This document shows positions 1 to 12,289 of a stretch of DNA of 64,000 nucleotides, one piece after another; within the stretch, counting starts at the first letter, position 1; every line of letters starts with the position of its first letter. A program made the translations under genes and the position numbers. This DNA comes from Nomia melanderi (taxonomy: Eukaryota > Arthropoda > Insecta > Hymenoptera > Halictidae). The stretch lies in NCBI RefSeq assembly GCF_051020985.1, contig NC_135002.1, forward strand, positions 7,998,001-8,062,000, in the 5' to 3' direction. The notes below the pieces were generated by a model. It was given only the letters and a program-made list of their open reading frames with translations, had not been told where the DNA came from and made no database searches.

Positions 1-2323
1 GTACGCACCGCCACGGAAATAATTGTTTTAAGGGGCTCTTCTCGTATGCTCGCTACAGCCAATGCTACTTTTCTCTTTTGCGAACCATCCTGCGAACATC
101 TTCGCGTCGGTCGGCAGTTTTGTATGATCACCTGAATTTTCATTGAGATCTTAAAAATTTGTGATCTGTTTTAGACGATCCTATATTCATAAACATTTCG
201 TATTTTCTAGGTAAGCCTAGTTTTGTCGAGTAGGACTCAATAACTACGTTTATTCTCAGATTTTCTATTCATAACTTTACCACAATCTTTTATTCCATTT
301 TCTCAACCTTTTTCGCTGGTATTATTAATATGTGTGAATTACTATTTCTACATTTCTGTTCCTCATTCTATATAAAATCGTTCACGAATACGCCTAATGT
401 GTACTTTCCCAGATATACGTGATTTTACAATGAATTCAAAAAAGAAGTATAAATAAACAATTTCGAGCGGAATCTTTTAAACGTTAACAGGATGCAAATG
501 ATCATTGTCGGGAAAAAGAACAGCAAGGAAATTACCGAAGCAGGTCGATCGACGGAATAGCGTCCCCGATTAGTTTCGGAAAGCCCACGGTTTTACCGGT
601 TACAAGTTGGCTGCGCCGGTAGGAAAAGAGAACAGGATATACGGTGAGGCCTTAAATCTTGCTTGACATCACGACGAGCGAATCCACTGGTATTCTGGCT
701 ACAATTTTATCGGTTGAATAATTAAATCAGCTAGAAAGCGTATTAAGAAGGACAGGGGCGTTGTGGTAAAATCGAGCATTTACTCTGTTCGTTGCGCGGC
801 CTCCGCTCGTGAATCCGAATAAATAAATACAGAACCGGTGCCATTCGAAATATATTGTTCACTTCAACAATACACGGTAAAATCTCTGAAACGTGGATAA
901 CAACGTTTTTCTATGTCGAGTAATAAAATAGCAGGAATAGATGAAGTGATAAATAGGCAACGATCATTCACATCCACAAACGCATTCGACGAGCGGGCGT
1001 AGTGGTTCTTATGATTCTTCGTGTATCATGCATATTCAGTTAAATATTTGGTTCAGTCTGATTTATCTCGGTACGGAAATTAATAATATACACGCAGCTG
1101 TACGTTCTCACGGTAATAATTCAGTTACTTTCCAATTTGCTCGACTTCGATTCAGATTTAATGGGCATTAATTAAGATTTGCAGACATCCCTTCCGACTT
1201 GATAAAAGAATAATTAATCTCGTTGTAATTAATATCGTTGTATTAATAATTCTCCTTTGGAAATATTGTTGCAACGCGTAACGCGACGTGCTGTTTTGTT
1301 CGCCGATCGCACATGATAGGCAACGGGAACAACCTCTTATCCGTGCGCGTAATTAACAGGTTTCGTGTTCCGTATCTTTATCGTTGTATCCGGGATTGTC
1401 GTGTAAAATTTGATCCGGTCGCTAATGGTCTTGGCTAGGTTTAAGTCAGAATTTACTTCGCAATTATCTAGGATTTACCGCATAATTATTAATAGGTATT
1501 ACAGAGCGTGGAGTGTCCAAAGGGCGATACATATATTGTGTTAAATGCGTAACTTGGCCAGAGTATTCAGCTAGGATGTCTAAATAGATATATTCTGTAA
1601 TATTCAACTCAATTTTCAATAATTGCGCTTGCCGTGACGCACGCGAACAATTTCAGAAACGAGTCACTCTCGAACATGTTAATTCTTACGCACTGATATA
1701 TTTCTATAATTCGATCATCCTTTATGGAATAATCGTTGCCACATAATTTTCGACAAAAATCCTGCAGAATTTTATTATAATTTATTGGTTCGGCTGCGCG
1801 GTCGATTAAAAATGTCAAAAAAAAAAAAATGGGAGAATTGAACGGAAAATTGATGAGACGGCCAAGCTATCTTCGGTGAATCCCAAAATTTCAAAATCCG
1901 GTGACAGTGATTCGACCTCGAGCGCGCGTTCCCGCGCATACACGCATCGAGCCCGCCCCCGATTTCATCGATTAATCATTCGCAGTCACGCTGTCCCGTT
2001 TCGGCTCAATTGACGTCAAACGATCGCGCGTCGCGCGCGACTTTTCGCGTTCACCGACAATCGGAAAACTCACCGGCCGGACATTGTTTTGGTTCGCTGG
2101 CCGTCGGTATCCGGCACGGGGAACGGGTCGACCCGATTTCCACCGGGCCCCGACCCGCGCGTTCCGCCATTTACGTCATGGCGCGCGACATGGCCGCTCT
2201 CCGAGCAGTAAAAGTCACTGGATTAACCCTTCGCGGTCAAATGCCGACGTAATGGCGGGTCTCGGAGTTATGACATCGAAAATCGAAAGTAAATGAATAA
2301 CTTAATCATTGACACAACAAGAT
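1..2323. other. Non-coding stretch, no gene seen
   Basis: Mostly AT-rich unique sequence with many TAAT-type motifs, and a GC-rich patch at about 1900-2260. The short ORFs in that patch (2010-2252 and 2084-2296) overlap in different frames, as expected where stop codons are rare. I see no gene, RNA or clear repeat. Confidence 0.6.
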
Positions 2324-2634
2324 ATTGATGTATCCTTTCTTTTCTAGTATTTAAAGCTTCAGTACATCGTTCAGTTTTCTATGAAAATGCTTTCAAGAAG
2401 TTTCATAAATTCTATATTAATATATCCTTATTAATATAGTTTATTAAGAACCTTAGATTATATTAATATCTAATATCTATTATATTGTATTATCCTTTTT
2501 AATAGATTATAGTAGTCTCTTATTAACTTATAAACTTATATACATATTAATATATCCTTTATTTTCTATTATTCAAAACTTCACGCATCACTCAATTTTC
2601 TGTGAACAGAGTTTCAAGAAGTTTCATAAATTCT
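2324..2634. repeat. Diverged direct repeat, two copies of about 90 bp
   Basis: Copy 1 is 2324-2413 and copy 2 is 2546-2634. Both run from a TATCCTTT segment to a shared end, TTTCAAGAAGTTTCATAAAT. The 130 bp between them is very AT-rich and full of TATTAATAT motifs. This is an old local duplication, or two ends of an unknown element; no coding capacity is seen. Confidence 0.7.
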
Positions 2635-2874
2635 CATTCGTATAGGGTTAAATTCTTAGACAGCAGTAGATAAAACTATTGAAACTCTTAATTATCAGTT
2701 TCCATTATTTTGGAACGTGCTTCTACGAGATGCACTGATCTTGTTGAATTTAATATATCTGATTAGCAACGTAAGTTAGGTATGGAAGGGGGAGAAGTTA
2801 AACGGAGTCTTTGAAAATTTCAGTCGAAACAGACACAGCCACCGCCCTCGTCGGTTTAAAGGTCAACGTAAGAA

Positions 2875-2949
2875 CGATTGTCCCCGAGGACCTCGGAGCT
2901 CGTTTTTCAGCTATGCATCATCCAAGCTCCTCGTTTTCGGGGACAATCG
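2875..2949. ncRNA. 75-nt hairpin, pre-miRNA-like
   Basis: The left arm 2875-2900 pairs with the right arm 2925-2949. The outer 13 bp pair perfectly (CGATTGTCCCCGA with TCGGGGACAATCG). A short mismatched zone follows, then GGAGCT pairs with AGCTCC, leaving a loop of about 24 nt. Size, arm length and loop fit a microRNA precursor on either strand. I do not recognise a known mature sequence, and no host gene is visible. A structured DNA palindrome without a transcript is an equal alternative. Confidence 0.35.
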
Positions 2950-3665
2950 ACCGGGTCCGGGCCGCGGCACAGGATCCCGACACCCATTGTTCCCATCCGG
3001 CACGGAAATACGCGCGGATTTGTTGTCGCGCGGTACACGTGGACGGCAATTAATATTGCGGAATTCAAGATGTCCGCTCCAAGGTTTCGAGTGTTTTGAC
3101 GGTGCTCTGTGCACTCGGACGACCATTATTCTTTGTTTAAATTATAGATAAGTTGGCCATTATAATTCAATTGTTTCGAGGATATATTTCTCTGGGAGAA
3201 TAGCTAAATGAATTATATTCTTGACATAATTCATCTTGATATTATATTACGAAAGGAAAATTCATCGTGTGAAATCTGATACGAAAAGAAATATTAAATA
3301 GGAATGGTTCGTGCAACGAATTAATGCAATTGTCAGAATGCAAAATAATTCGTTTCGTTCATTAGCGGGGTTTATTCAAATAAATTATTTTCGAAATGCT
3401 GCTTTTAAATCAATGTGATTGCGCGGAATGCACGAAAATTGGAAGGTGGGAAACAAAAAACGGTAAACCGATAATGAAACCGTCCGCCGAAACGTCAATT
3501 TCAGAAATTCAAATGATCTTCTGGGGAAGTTGCCAACAGTCGAGTTTCTTCTAAAATTGTAACTATCGAGTTTCCGCGAAATTTCGGAAATGGCGCGTTA
3601 AATTGCGAATGCTGCGACGACCGAGCAATTTTTGCGAGGTTCGTTTTCGAGGTTTCGGTTACGTA
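2950..3665. other. Non-coding stretch, no gene seen
   Basis: A GC-rich start to about 3120 grades into AT-rich sequence. Small ORFs on both strands at 2811-3126 overlap each other and the hairpin, and I treat them as chance. No repeat or RNA gene is seen. Confidence 0.5.
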
Positions 3666-3666
3666 C

Positions 3667-3774
3667 GGTTACTGGTTATGATCAAAGTTTTCTTGGACCA
3701 TTCTCGGATTGTTGGATCGCATGGTGGTGACCCGTAGCCATTGATCCGGATGCCATTCGTAAAGTCATACGTAC
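3667..3774 (-). other. Possible 108-bp exon downstream of ratchet site 1
   Basis: If the acceptor at 3775 is used normally, this segment would be an exon ending at a GTACGT donor (plus 3661-3666). It is 108 nt, so it keeps phase, and two of its frames stay open. One frame starts with the dipeptide TY and includes Y-D-F-T-N-G and R-E-W-S-K-K. The other holds Met-Ala-Ser-Gly-Ser and a three-His run, and stops before the donor. I recognise neither. The acceptor is followed at once by a donor, so the segment may instead be a recursive-splicing (RS) exon, defined and then skipped, as reported for vertebrate recursive sites. Coding status is undecided. Confidence 0.3.
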
Positions 3775-3800
3775 CTGCAAAAAGAGAAAGAAGAATTTGT
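3766..3800 (-). promoter_or_regulatory. Ratchet point 1 (recursive splice site) candidate
   Basis: Read on the minus strand, a nearly uninterrupted pyrimidine tract (plus 3779-3793) ends in TTGCAG. It is followed directly by GTACGT, so the AG|GT junction is 3775|3774. An acceptor joined to a donor is the defining form of a zero-length exon used in stepwise removal of long introns. Two more sites of the same form lie on the same strand at 17276 and 42553. It could also be the ordinary acceptor of the 108-bp candidate exon beside it. Confidence 0.55.
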
Positions 3801-6260
3801 TAGTAACTTCGCCAACGGAGGCATATATTTGCAAAGATTGCTCAGTATAATTATTGCAACTTTAAAAGCTAACATCTTACTCGAGTAAAGAAACAATTCA
3901 TCATTAAACAATTTAAATCACAGATCAGCTACGAATATGCATATAACATTCGCAAATATAAATTCTCTCAACACCATAACACCCGACAAAATGGCGTGTC
4001 TCAGTTCTTTTATTTCACAATCACTAATATCTTACAGGTTTTAAATATCCGAAATGACTTGAAAAATAGATAGTTCCATGTTCAATACTATAATCAACAT
4101 ATGAAGAAACCGAAAATAACTTATCATTTCTTATAAAAATCACATACTGATCACATTAGGCGCTCGGTTGTCCTACAATTAAACGATCTTCAAGCGTAAC
4201 TGAAAGAAACGGCAGAAACCGAAGTCGGTCAACTAAGTGGCTCTCACCACCTGCAACTGGTCAACCAGATGTCTATCTACCGTTCTCAGCGTACTACACA
4301 ATTTCCTCCGTCCAATCAATACGGTTAAAAGAATCCGGCGAAACGATCAGATATTCAATATTTCGATACAACCGGCGTCGATCGAGCTGCCAGTTTCCAG
4401 CTGATAAACATCCGGCCGCGAACCGCAGGAACTCTCATATCCGCGTGCTCGCGAGTCCGCGCTAGGCGTAACCCCGTTCGCCGCGTCTGGGAAACCTGTT
4501 CCGAGCGTTCCGCGTTCGCCTTAGCGCGATTTCCGCTATCGACGTGTCACCGATCGACACACGGCCGCGAAACTTGACGTCGCCCGCGCAGGAATTCATT
4601 TTCCAGCCAGGTAACCTGTCCCCCTTCGTCTCGTCCTGTCCCGTCGAGCAATTACGCTGTCGGCTCACGGATCGAAAAAGTAATTCCGCCGCGCGGCATC
4701 GAGACACCGGTGGCAAACAGTAACCGGCGTTATTAGAGGCCCGTCATTTCCGCGACCGAACAATCGCGGTCCCACGCTCCTTACGCGCTCATTCGCGGCT
4801 CGCCGAGGCTCGCCTGTTCACATCCTGCGATTCAAGGCGTTCATTTCCTTCCTCTTTTTGTTCCGAGGCCCCCGCCCTCGCGACCTAAAACGTTCCACGA
4901 ACCCACTGTTTATCACATCGCGCATCCCCGGCACACCAATGTTTCCTTGCCATAACGTCGCGGTATCGCGCCGGCACAGACGCGATTAACTCGGCAACGC
5001 GGAATGTAAGGGATCTGGTAAGATTGTGTATGATGAATATTGTAGGACATAGGTACACAACTGCTATTAGATAAGATATTTATGAAAATGATAAAAGCAT
5101 CCTTATATTTTGAATAACAGTGAGCTTTTTTATTAAGACTCTTAATTAGAAGAGAGGTCGAAATGTTGGGATTAAAAGAAAACAAGTCTTTTGTTTCGTT
5201 CCTTTTATTTCTTCTCTAACTCAGATCGATACGACTACTTTATCGTTAATAATTTAATGGTAAAAGAGAAGAATTCTAAGTATATTGTGATTATGTTTGC
5301 TTTTAAGTATAATAATTGTTTCCAGAACAGTAATATTTTCTTTGAATTCGAATGAATCGAGCGTTCATGTTTGTTAAATCATGTTGAAAATCTGCAACAC
5401 GAGTATGACATGTTGCTATAAGGCAACGGGTTAACGTGATCTTTGAAACAGATTTTTTATGGCCAGATTCAATGTCTTGCGCGAATCGTCGATGTTAACA
5501 GCAGCGTCGAGAGATTCTTAAATGTTCGACAGTACAAAAACTCCTTAACATTATTCATTAACTCTACTCCGCTCCCTTCCACTTCCGATACCTCCAGCTC
5601 TCACCGCTCGAGCACCCTTCCGCGCCACCACCTCGCCCCTTTCGCCACTCTGTCACACGTTTCGTCGCAATTTCCGTTCTCATCTATCTCAGGTATTCCC
5701 AATTTTTCCCCGACTTGTCTCGTATTTCCTTCTGTCTGAAAATCCAATTTGATACGTCCACTATCTAGAAATCCGATTTCACGCATTCACCGGCTGAAAC
5801 TAAATGTACGTGCCCGCCGCTCCCGCTCACCTACCCCGTTGCCTGTCGTCCGCAGTTCCCCCATTGAATAAACGATAACTAATCCTTACTTCCTTTCGAA
5901 AATATCCAATCATCTTGTTCCTCGCCCGCTAGGCACAAAAGTATAATCATCGTGCATTGGTCAACCTCAATCGTGACTTTGAACCTCCCTTAAGCCGTTC
6001 GGACATTGATATCCCTTAATCCAATTGGAAATTAGGTAACTCGAGTTCAAATGAATATTTCTTGAATATTTATCCTCTCCTTTCGTCTCTTGGAATCATT
6101 AAGAAATCTAGATATATAATTACAATTCAGAATCGCTTTATTCGCACAGAATTTCGCTGTTGCCAACTTCGAAAACCTACTTCTTTCGCTAATTCACTAA
6201 AGAAATACTCAAACACGCAGATCGTTCGGTCAAGTGAAACACAGAAGGTACTCAATTAAC
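3801..6260. other. Non-coding stretch; GC-rich patch, C/T-rich tail
   Basis: AT-rich to about 4150, then GC-rich at about 4370-4980 with a minus ORF of 84 codons (4462-4716) that shows no family signal. At 5400-5423 the plus strand reads a short GTTGC..GCAAC inverted repeat next to GGGTTAAC. This may be a worn end of a TTAA element, but its other end is not found. The segment 5560-5990 is strongly pyrimidine- and C-rich on the plus strand. No gene seen. Confidence 0.5.
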
Positions 6261-6607
6261 GAAATTTCACAGGAAACGCGTTCGATTTCTCCCCAAGAAA
6301 CGATCCCCCGTGAGCTCGGATCGATCTCGCGACTCGGATTGGAAAGACGAGTGGTAAAAACTTGTACTCGCCGGAAATAGACGCGCTGGCAGAAGCGGGA
6401 TCCTTAGCAGAAGCGAAAGTACTCGCGTCCGTATCGTAAATCCGGATCCTACGGCTGTCCCTAACAACCTCTTTCCACACCTTCACTCCGGTCCATCAAA
6501 CCGGATCGGTGTCTTCGTGGGCCGCGGCGGATCTTGTTTGAAAAGTTGAGGAACGGAGCTCCTGGAAGTTCACGGCGCGTCGCTCGTCCGCACGGATCCC
6601 AACGCGC

Positions 6608-6636
6608 GTCGTCGTCGTCTCCTCCGTCGTCGTCGT
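6608..6636. repeat. (GTC)n trinucleotide repeat, imperfect
   Basis: Two short GTC runs separated by CTCCTCC. Simple sequence within the GC-rich block. Confidence 0.8.
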
Positions 6637-6931
6637 TTATCATATTGCCGCGATCGCTTCGGATCGCGTTTTCACGCGACGTTGCTCGGGATTATTCAAT
6701 CTGGCCGAATGTCCGCGCGCGCAGCCAGCGACACGGGACGGACGGGCTTTCGAGGAATTGAAAGCTTTCAGAAAGGTGAAACGAGAGATCCGGGCCCGAG
6801 ATTCGCTATCAGGGGATTCACTGTCAGAATGAAATCCGAGTTCGGTGCCGGGGGTTCAGCATGCGAGCAGACTCTTCTCTTTTTTCGCTCTCTTTCCTGT
6901 CCCCTGGCTTTTTTCATTTTATTCGACGCAC

Positions 6932-6958
6932 CGTCGCGTCGCGTCGCGTCGCGTCGCG
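6932..6958. repeat. GTCGC pentanucleotide repeat, about 5 units
   Basis: Consecutive GTCGC units inside the GC-rich block. Each unit brings a CpG. Confidence 0.85.
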
Positions 6959-7070
6959 GCGTGAGCTACGCCCGGGAAGCTTTTGTGAGGACGAAACGGA
7001 AGCGGGTGGAAATGTAATTTATACGGTGAACGGGGTACTGGATAATAATGATCGTCGGAACCGTTGAAAC

Positions 7071-9597
7071 GCGTGTGCGACGTTCGTTGTATATTATATT
7101 CTGCGAGCCGAGGAAAACGTGGACGCTTTTAAGTCTGTACTTTTGTTTGCCGATAAATGCTTGTTTCTCTTGATCAGCGGTGTCGCTCGAAAATTCCAGG
7201 GTGTATCGATCGTTGCCAATTGGCGGAGCCTGCTTCTGCAGATGACACGGGCCACTGTTCAAATATTTGAGTACAAACTCTGTACCGGGAAAGGTAAAAG
7301 CTCTTGTGTTTTTAGTTTTACTGTTGCGCAAACACTTCAATTTTCTTGATCGGCATTGTCGTTTATGTAAGGGCACTCCAAATATTGGGACGGCGATTTT
7401 TAGCTTGAAGTTTCCCTGTGCTGAGGAAACTGTAACAACGTCGATTGTAAGACTGCAATTCTGTACGAATGAGTGACCGCGAAGGCTAGATATCCGAGTC
7501 TTATGATTTATGTTAAGGTAAAAGTTGGAATTCTACGATAATTCTTATCTTCAGAATAAGAATTTTGCCGTTTTTCACGGAACTGTTACATCGGCGATAC
7601 CGCCGCGCTTCGAAATGACCTCGCGCAGATTTCTGAGTCGGCACCGTTCTGACCTACATATGGGAACATGGGACAATGAACTCGTTCCGGTCGTTACCTT
7701 TCGCGCAATTAATGAGAATTTGATTATTGCCTAGGTGTTGTTCATTGAATTAATTTTAACTATATAATTATCAACCGTCCCTTTGAAGTTTCGTATCACG
7801 CTGTCGTATAATTTCATTCCTTTGAGAATAAGAAGCACTTTATTGCTGCCCTTTTCGACGATGAAACCCTCTTCTTCAAGATTAAGACTGAGTGCCCTTT
7901 AGAGTATGATTGTAAAAGTAGCTTCGCAAAAGTTTGAACATTCTACTGAACACACGAATCTAGAACAATTTTCAAAACTCGGCGAACAGTTTATAACATT
8001 CGTTTCATTACCAAAACGAATGAATACGTTTTGAAATTTCCGAAAACACGATATAGTTTCCCGCGATTAGCCGCAAAAATATTCTTCCCGCAATTTAAAA
8101 GAAGCGACGTTCCGTCGAATAAAATATTCCTCTGGCGTCACCGTGGATAATCCAATTTTTCATTCGGTCGTCCAGATAAGGTGTCGCGAATAAAATAATA
8201 TTAGCTATTAATCAGATTTCGCGGAAACCTGCTGTCCGCCTCGCCGTTTTCCGGTTCCTACCTGTTCGCGGGTGAAACGCGGCCGCGCCGCGTTACAATT
8301 TATCTCCGCAATTTCGAGTCGCGGCAATTACGGACTGGCATTTATAAATATTAGTCGGAATTGCGTATTTACCGCGCGCCACCGCCAGTGACGCGTTACC
8401 GCACTGGAAAAATCAACATTCCGGAATTACAGCCGCTTCAAAGGGATTCGCGGCTGAGCCGAGCTCTTCCGAACTTACAGAGTTCGAATCAAACAAGAGC
8501 GACGGATGATGTTTGGCGTCGACATTGTTATGAACGACCGAATAATAGGGGATCAATTAAAATTTACCTTTATTACCTTCGGCATTCGCAATTAAAGTTG
8601 ACACATTATCATCGAAGCGGAGTGTCACCTTAAAATTGTTATCGATAAATTCTTATCGGTAAATCAGAATTTTGGACGACACGGCAAGTTATTACTCGAT
8701 AACCAACGTATCCTTCAGAGTTTTCATTTCGCGTTCACCAAGGAAATTTCTCACATTTTAGGTTTCACTCTTGAGTGATTCACTCCGGACGTGAGTCACG
8801 CGAACATCGTAAATGTATTGGAAAAGATTCCAGGTTTAATGGAAAGAATACATGAATCACCTCTGACGGAAAGCGTTTAGCAATTATATCGCGGGCTACG
8901 CTATCAGTGTAACTTATAAGGCTGCGTAATAGCGGCTGATTAATTCCGCAGGCATCGATTGAATTCAGAGCGGCGATATATTAGTAACCACTTTCAATAA
9001 CTCTATATACTTCTACATTCCGCGCCGATACTTTCTGCGGAGGGATCGATTTTTATCGTGTCTAATCGATGCGCTCGAGCACGGTTGCGCATCTCTGCCG
9101 ATCATCGTGATTATATCTGAACGCGAGGATAATGACTCCTAGTAGCAATCTGTAGCCTTCCATAGAATAAGACTAGCTGGAAATTCGAGCATGGTTAACG
9201 TCCGTCTGACAAATTATTCAAAAGAACAGTTCCTTTTCGAGCGGCGGTGCTGTTATTCAGAAACGCAGAAAAATCCCAGCGGCTTGTTAGCGTTCGGGAT
9301 TAATTGCAACGCGCGACCGTCGTTCGCCTGGCGACAGAGAATAATCCCCCGCGTCTATCCGACTATGCAAATCGCGAGCGCGGGCAAAACTGTTCGAAAG
9401 TAATCTGCCAATAAGAACAACAGCGCGTGCACGGATATCGAAAACTCGCCGGCCGCGCACTAGCCTCCGACAATTTGCATTCCTGATACGTGATATACAC
9501 GCCGCGGCCGGTGTATACTGCCGTCCAAAAGCATTAGAACACCTGACGCTCCCGTGAAATAATGCAGCTGGCATATCGTCGATGCTGTGTTCTCTTT
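7071..9597. other. Non-coding stretch, no gene seen
   Basis: T-rich to about 7700, then mixed. Short ORFs at 6966-7376 (minus), 7119-7349, 7525-7734 and 8361-8633 (plus) have no recognisable domains. A small inverted repeat at about 8639-8663 (TTATCGATAA and TTATCGGTAA around a 4-bp loop) is the only structure seen. GC-rich patches lie at 8220-8310 and 9410-9560. Confidence 0.5.
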
Positions 9598-10085
9598 TGT
9601 AACCTTTTTAACGCCGCCCCGGAGGCAGCGGTAACTCGAGACGTATCTTCGTCATAGATTAGCTTCGAGGAGATAGTAAAAGAATCAATAATGCAACAAA
9701 ATTTACATACACGTACACGCAGTCGCGAAATTAATTCATCGAATTAAGGATAATAGACTCCATTGGCGTGTCAGTTAAACGATCTAAGGGATTCGAAAAA
9801 TCATCGCGAGATCCTGATTTTATCTTCTGTAACCGTTTAACGTCGCATCGAAGGAATTGGTAACTCAAGATGTATCCTCGTCGTAGATTACTTTCGAAAA
9901 AATAGTAAAAGAATCGATAATGCAACGAAATTTACATGCACCTACACATGTTCGCGAAATTAATGCGTGTAATTAACGATAATAGACTCCATTGACGCGT
10001 CGGTGAAACGATGTAAGGGATTCCAGGGGTTCCGGTTCTAATACAAAAGAAAAATCATCGCGAGATCTCGGATTACCTTTTCGTG
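9598..10085. repeat. Tandem duplication, two diverged copies of about 230 bp
   Basis: Copy 1 is 9598-9827 and copy 2 is 9828 to about 10085. Shared marks in order are TGTAACC, an ACTC(A/G)AGA segment, ATAGTAAAAGAATC, the TAATAGACTCCATTG block and ATCATCGCGAGATC. Copy 2 carries about 25 extra bases near 10022-10047. The copies look roughly 80% identical by eye, so the duplication is old. No reading frame is preserved across both. Confidence 0.85.
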
Positions 10086-11917
10086 AAAAATTGAGTTTTC
10101 TTCGACACTGATGCGATAACGGAAATCGAGTTGAACGGGGCTAGGATACGGGGAATTATAACTTTGTTCTGTCGGCAAATAAAATGATTATGTTACAGTC
10201 GACGGACAGTTTCGATCCGCGTTATCATGTTTGCCGCGCAACGGGGAGATTCGTATTAAATATCGAATTCCCAGCGATCGTAATTTCATGGAATAAATAA
10301 GAGAAAGGGGGAACGGGAATTCTTTTTTTCTCCTTTTCATTCTCGCGCTTTTTACGGTCGCGTTTCGTTCGCCGGGCTTGAACGAAGAAACTTTTTAAGG
10401 GCTCATTTCTAACAGGGCTTCGTTTCTTATTTATTCGCTGCTTCAGCCCAGCCACATTATTACCCGGTCCCAATATGGCCGTTTCGGGGGCCATAATAAC
10501 CGGATTTTTCATACTTCCGCCGGTTCCCCGGTCGCGTTCTTAGCCGGGCCGCGTGTATCCAATTTTCGCAGGAAGCGCGGCCCGCGCTTCTCGTCCCGGG
10601 GCGAAATTTTCACGCATACATCCGCCGAATATGAGGGAAACGGAACAGGAGAAAAAAGGAATGACTGACGCGCGACCGCGTTCCGAAACCCGAACGAAAT
10701 GAAATGTGTTACCGTTTCGAGCGTCCGCCCTTAACACGACGAATATCGTGCATATTCTGGCCGTAGCCGTGGTAAAACGACGTTTTCCCAGTATGAAAAT
10801 CACTATACGGTATTTACACGAATTTTCCTGAGTATTTACGCACGCGGCCGTACGGTTACAAAGGCTCGATTCGTCGACGCTCTTTCTCCGAATTAAAAAA
10901 TAGAATTCATCTTAAACTTATCAGATCCACCTTCGACATATATTACTACTGACATTTCACCTATCATGGATTTCGATTTAATATTCTTCAAAAATATAAC
11001 AATGTCCCATTAAACATTTATCCCTTGATTTCCTTCTACGACAGTTCTCGTTAGGTGAGCAATATTTTTCAGCGAAATATAATTTTATACTGCGGAAGAA
11101 TTTCAAAACAATCGATGCGAAAATTCCCGCGATACAATTCGTCGACAATTATCATAAGCGAAAGGAATGATCGCCTAGTCCTCTCTTCGCGATAAATTAA
11201 GAAAGGTCCACTCTATGGCGTTTCCACTCGGAACCGGTCAGAAGATCCGAAACAAGCTCGACACGCGTAATTCCGGAACAACCGGAGCGTTTCATCGGAT
11301 CCCGCCGGAACAATGGACCATATAAACAGAACGGGAGCGTTCGCGGCGGCGTCTCGTGCCGAACGGTGCCGTTTTTAATCGCGTTAATTAAACAATGGGG
11401 GCGAGGAGCGTGCCGGAATTTCGGTTTTAATGCAACCGAGCCAACTAATGGAACGAGAAGCGAGTCTGACAGCAAACATTAACAGGCATTTACATTTGAA
11501 TGGGAACGATGGGCCCCCTCCCCGGCCCGTTCCTCTAATTTTCGACCGGTTACGCGTGGCCGGAAGTTCGCAACCGATATCCCGCGCGAGACCCCTTTGC
11601 CGGCGACTCCTCAAATAATACGCCGATATACCTTACGTGCAATTAATACGGCGCGATCGAACAATACCAGAAATGATCAAAGTTTGCAAACGATATTTGG
11701 CCGGATCCCCGCAAACAATGCGAAGCCCCGGGATCGCGGTCAACACCTTTGCCAGCCGATATATAGATACGCAGGCCGGTCTGGCTTCAATAAACACCAA
11801 AGACGACGCCCAGCTATAGCGCAATCGAACAATACCGGCGGACGCCGTGCACGCAATGGGATCCCTCGCGTGCAAATGATTTCCGTGCCCATGGTCCAAG
11901 GGCCGGGCTATAATTGC
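10086..11917. other. Non-coding stretch with GC-rich patches
   Basis: Mixed AT-rich and GC-rich sequence. Short overlapping ORFs on both strands (10225-10803 minus; 11197-11614 minus; 11430-11989 plus) show no domain I recognise. A 17-base motif, GCGMAATCGAACAATAC, recurs near 11651 and 11819. No gene supported. Confidence 0.5.
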
Positions 11918-12010
11918 GCGCAGCCGGTTAATGGAAGATTTATTGAGCCACGGACAAGCGAGCCAAGTCTCCGGATCAGATTCAGGTGATTTCTTAGCTT
12001 CGATTTGGGG
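11918..12010. repeat. Direct repeat, left copy
   Basis: Begins GCGCAG, shares GTTAATGGAAGATT with the right copy at 12290-12374, and ends near TTCGATTTGGGG. The two copies flank about 280 bp that hold a type B TTAA element. Confidence 0.7.
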
Positions 12011-12064
12011 CCTAAGATTGTAATTTTTAAGTCTTCCTTTCTGTAAGATTGATATTTTTGAATG

Positions 12065-12250
12065 GTAACACTGGATCTACCGAGCGTTTAATACGATTAA
12101 TATGTAGTACCTATAAAAATTGTAGTACTGAAGTGCAACTGTTTATTTTCAAGATCATTTCGGATATTCAATCGTTTTAAGATATTAATAATTGCGAAAC
12201 AGTAAAGACTAAACTAGTCATTTTGTCTGGTACGGTAGTTCCAGTGTTAA
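12065..12250 (+). mobile_element. Type B TTAA MITE, copy 1 (diverged)
   Basis: The left end reads GTAACACTGGATCTACCGAG, a worn form of the type B end. The right end reads CTGGTACGGTAGTTCCAGTG followed by an intact TTAA. It is 186 bp against 227 bp for intact copies, so it has internal deletions. There is no coding capacity. It sits between two copies of an unrelated direct repeat. Confidence 0.65.
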
Positions 12251-12289
12251 AGGTGATAAATATTATATCGGAGAATCAGAGGGAATTTA

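Larger units (their letters stand above)
6261..7070. other. GC/CpG-rich block
   Basis: CpG-rich sequence with several overlapping short ORFs on both strands (6256-6643 minus; 6534-7017 plus), none with a recognisable domain. It contains a GTC-type microsatellite and a GTCGC pentamer run. C-rich plus-strand sequence lies on its left and T-rich sequence on its right, the polarity seen at other GC blocks here. It could be a promoter, an enhancer or a replication-initiation zone; the sequence alone does not decide. Confidence 0.45.

Noticed and set aside
190..217. Plus-strand TTTTCTAG|GTAAGC pair
   Set aside because: Resembles a ratchet point, but the donor lacks the final T and the pyrimidine tract is interrupted; kept as background for judging the three minus-strand sites.
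11040..11062. Plus-strand CTCGTTAG|GTGAGC pair
   Set aside because: Weak pyrimidine tract and non-optimal donor; likely chance.
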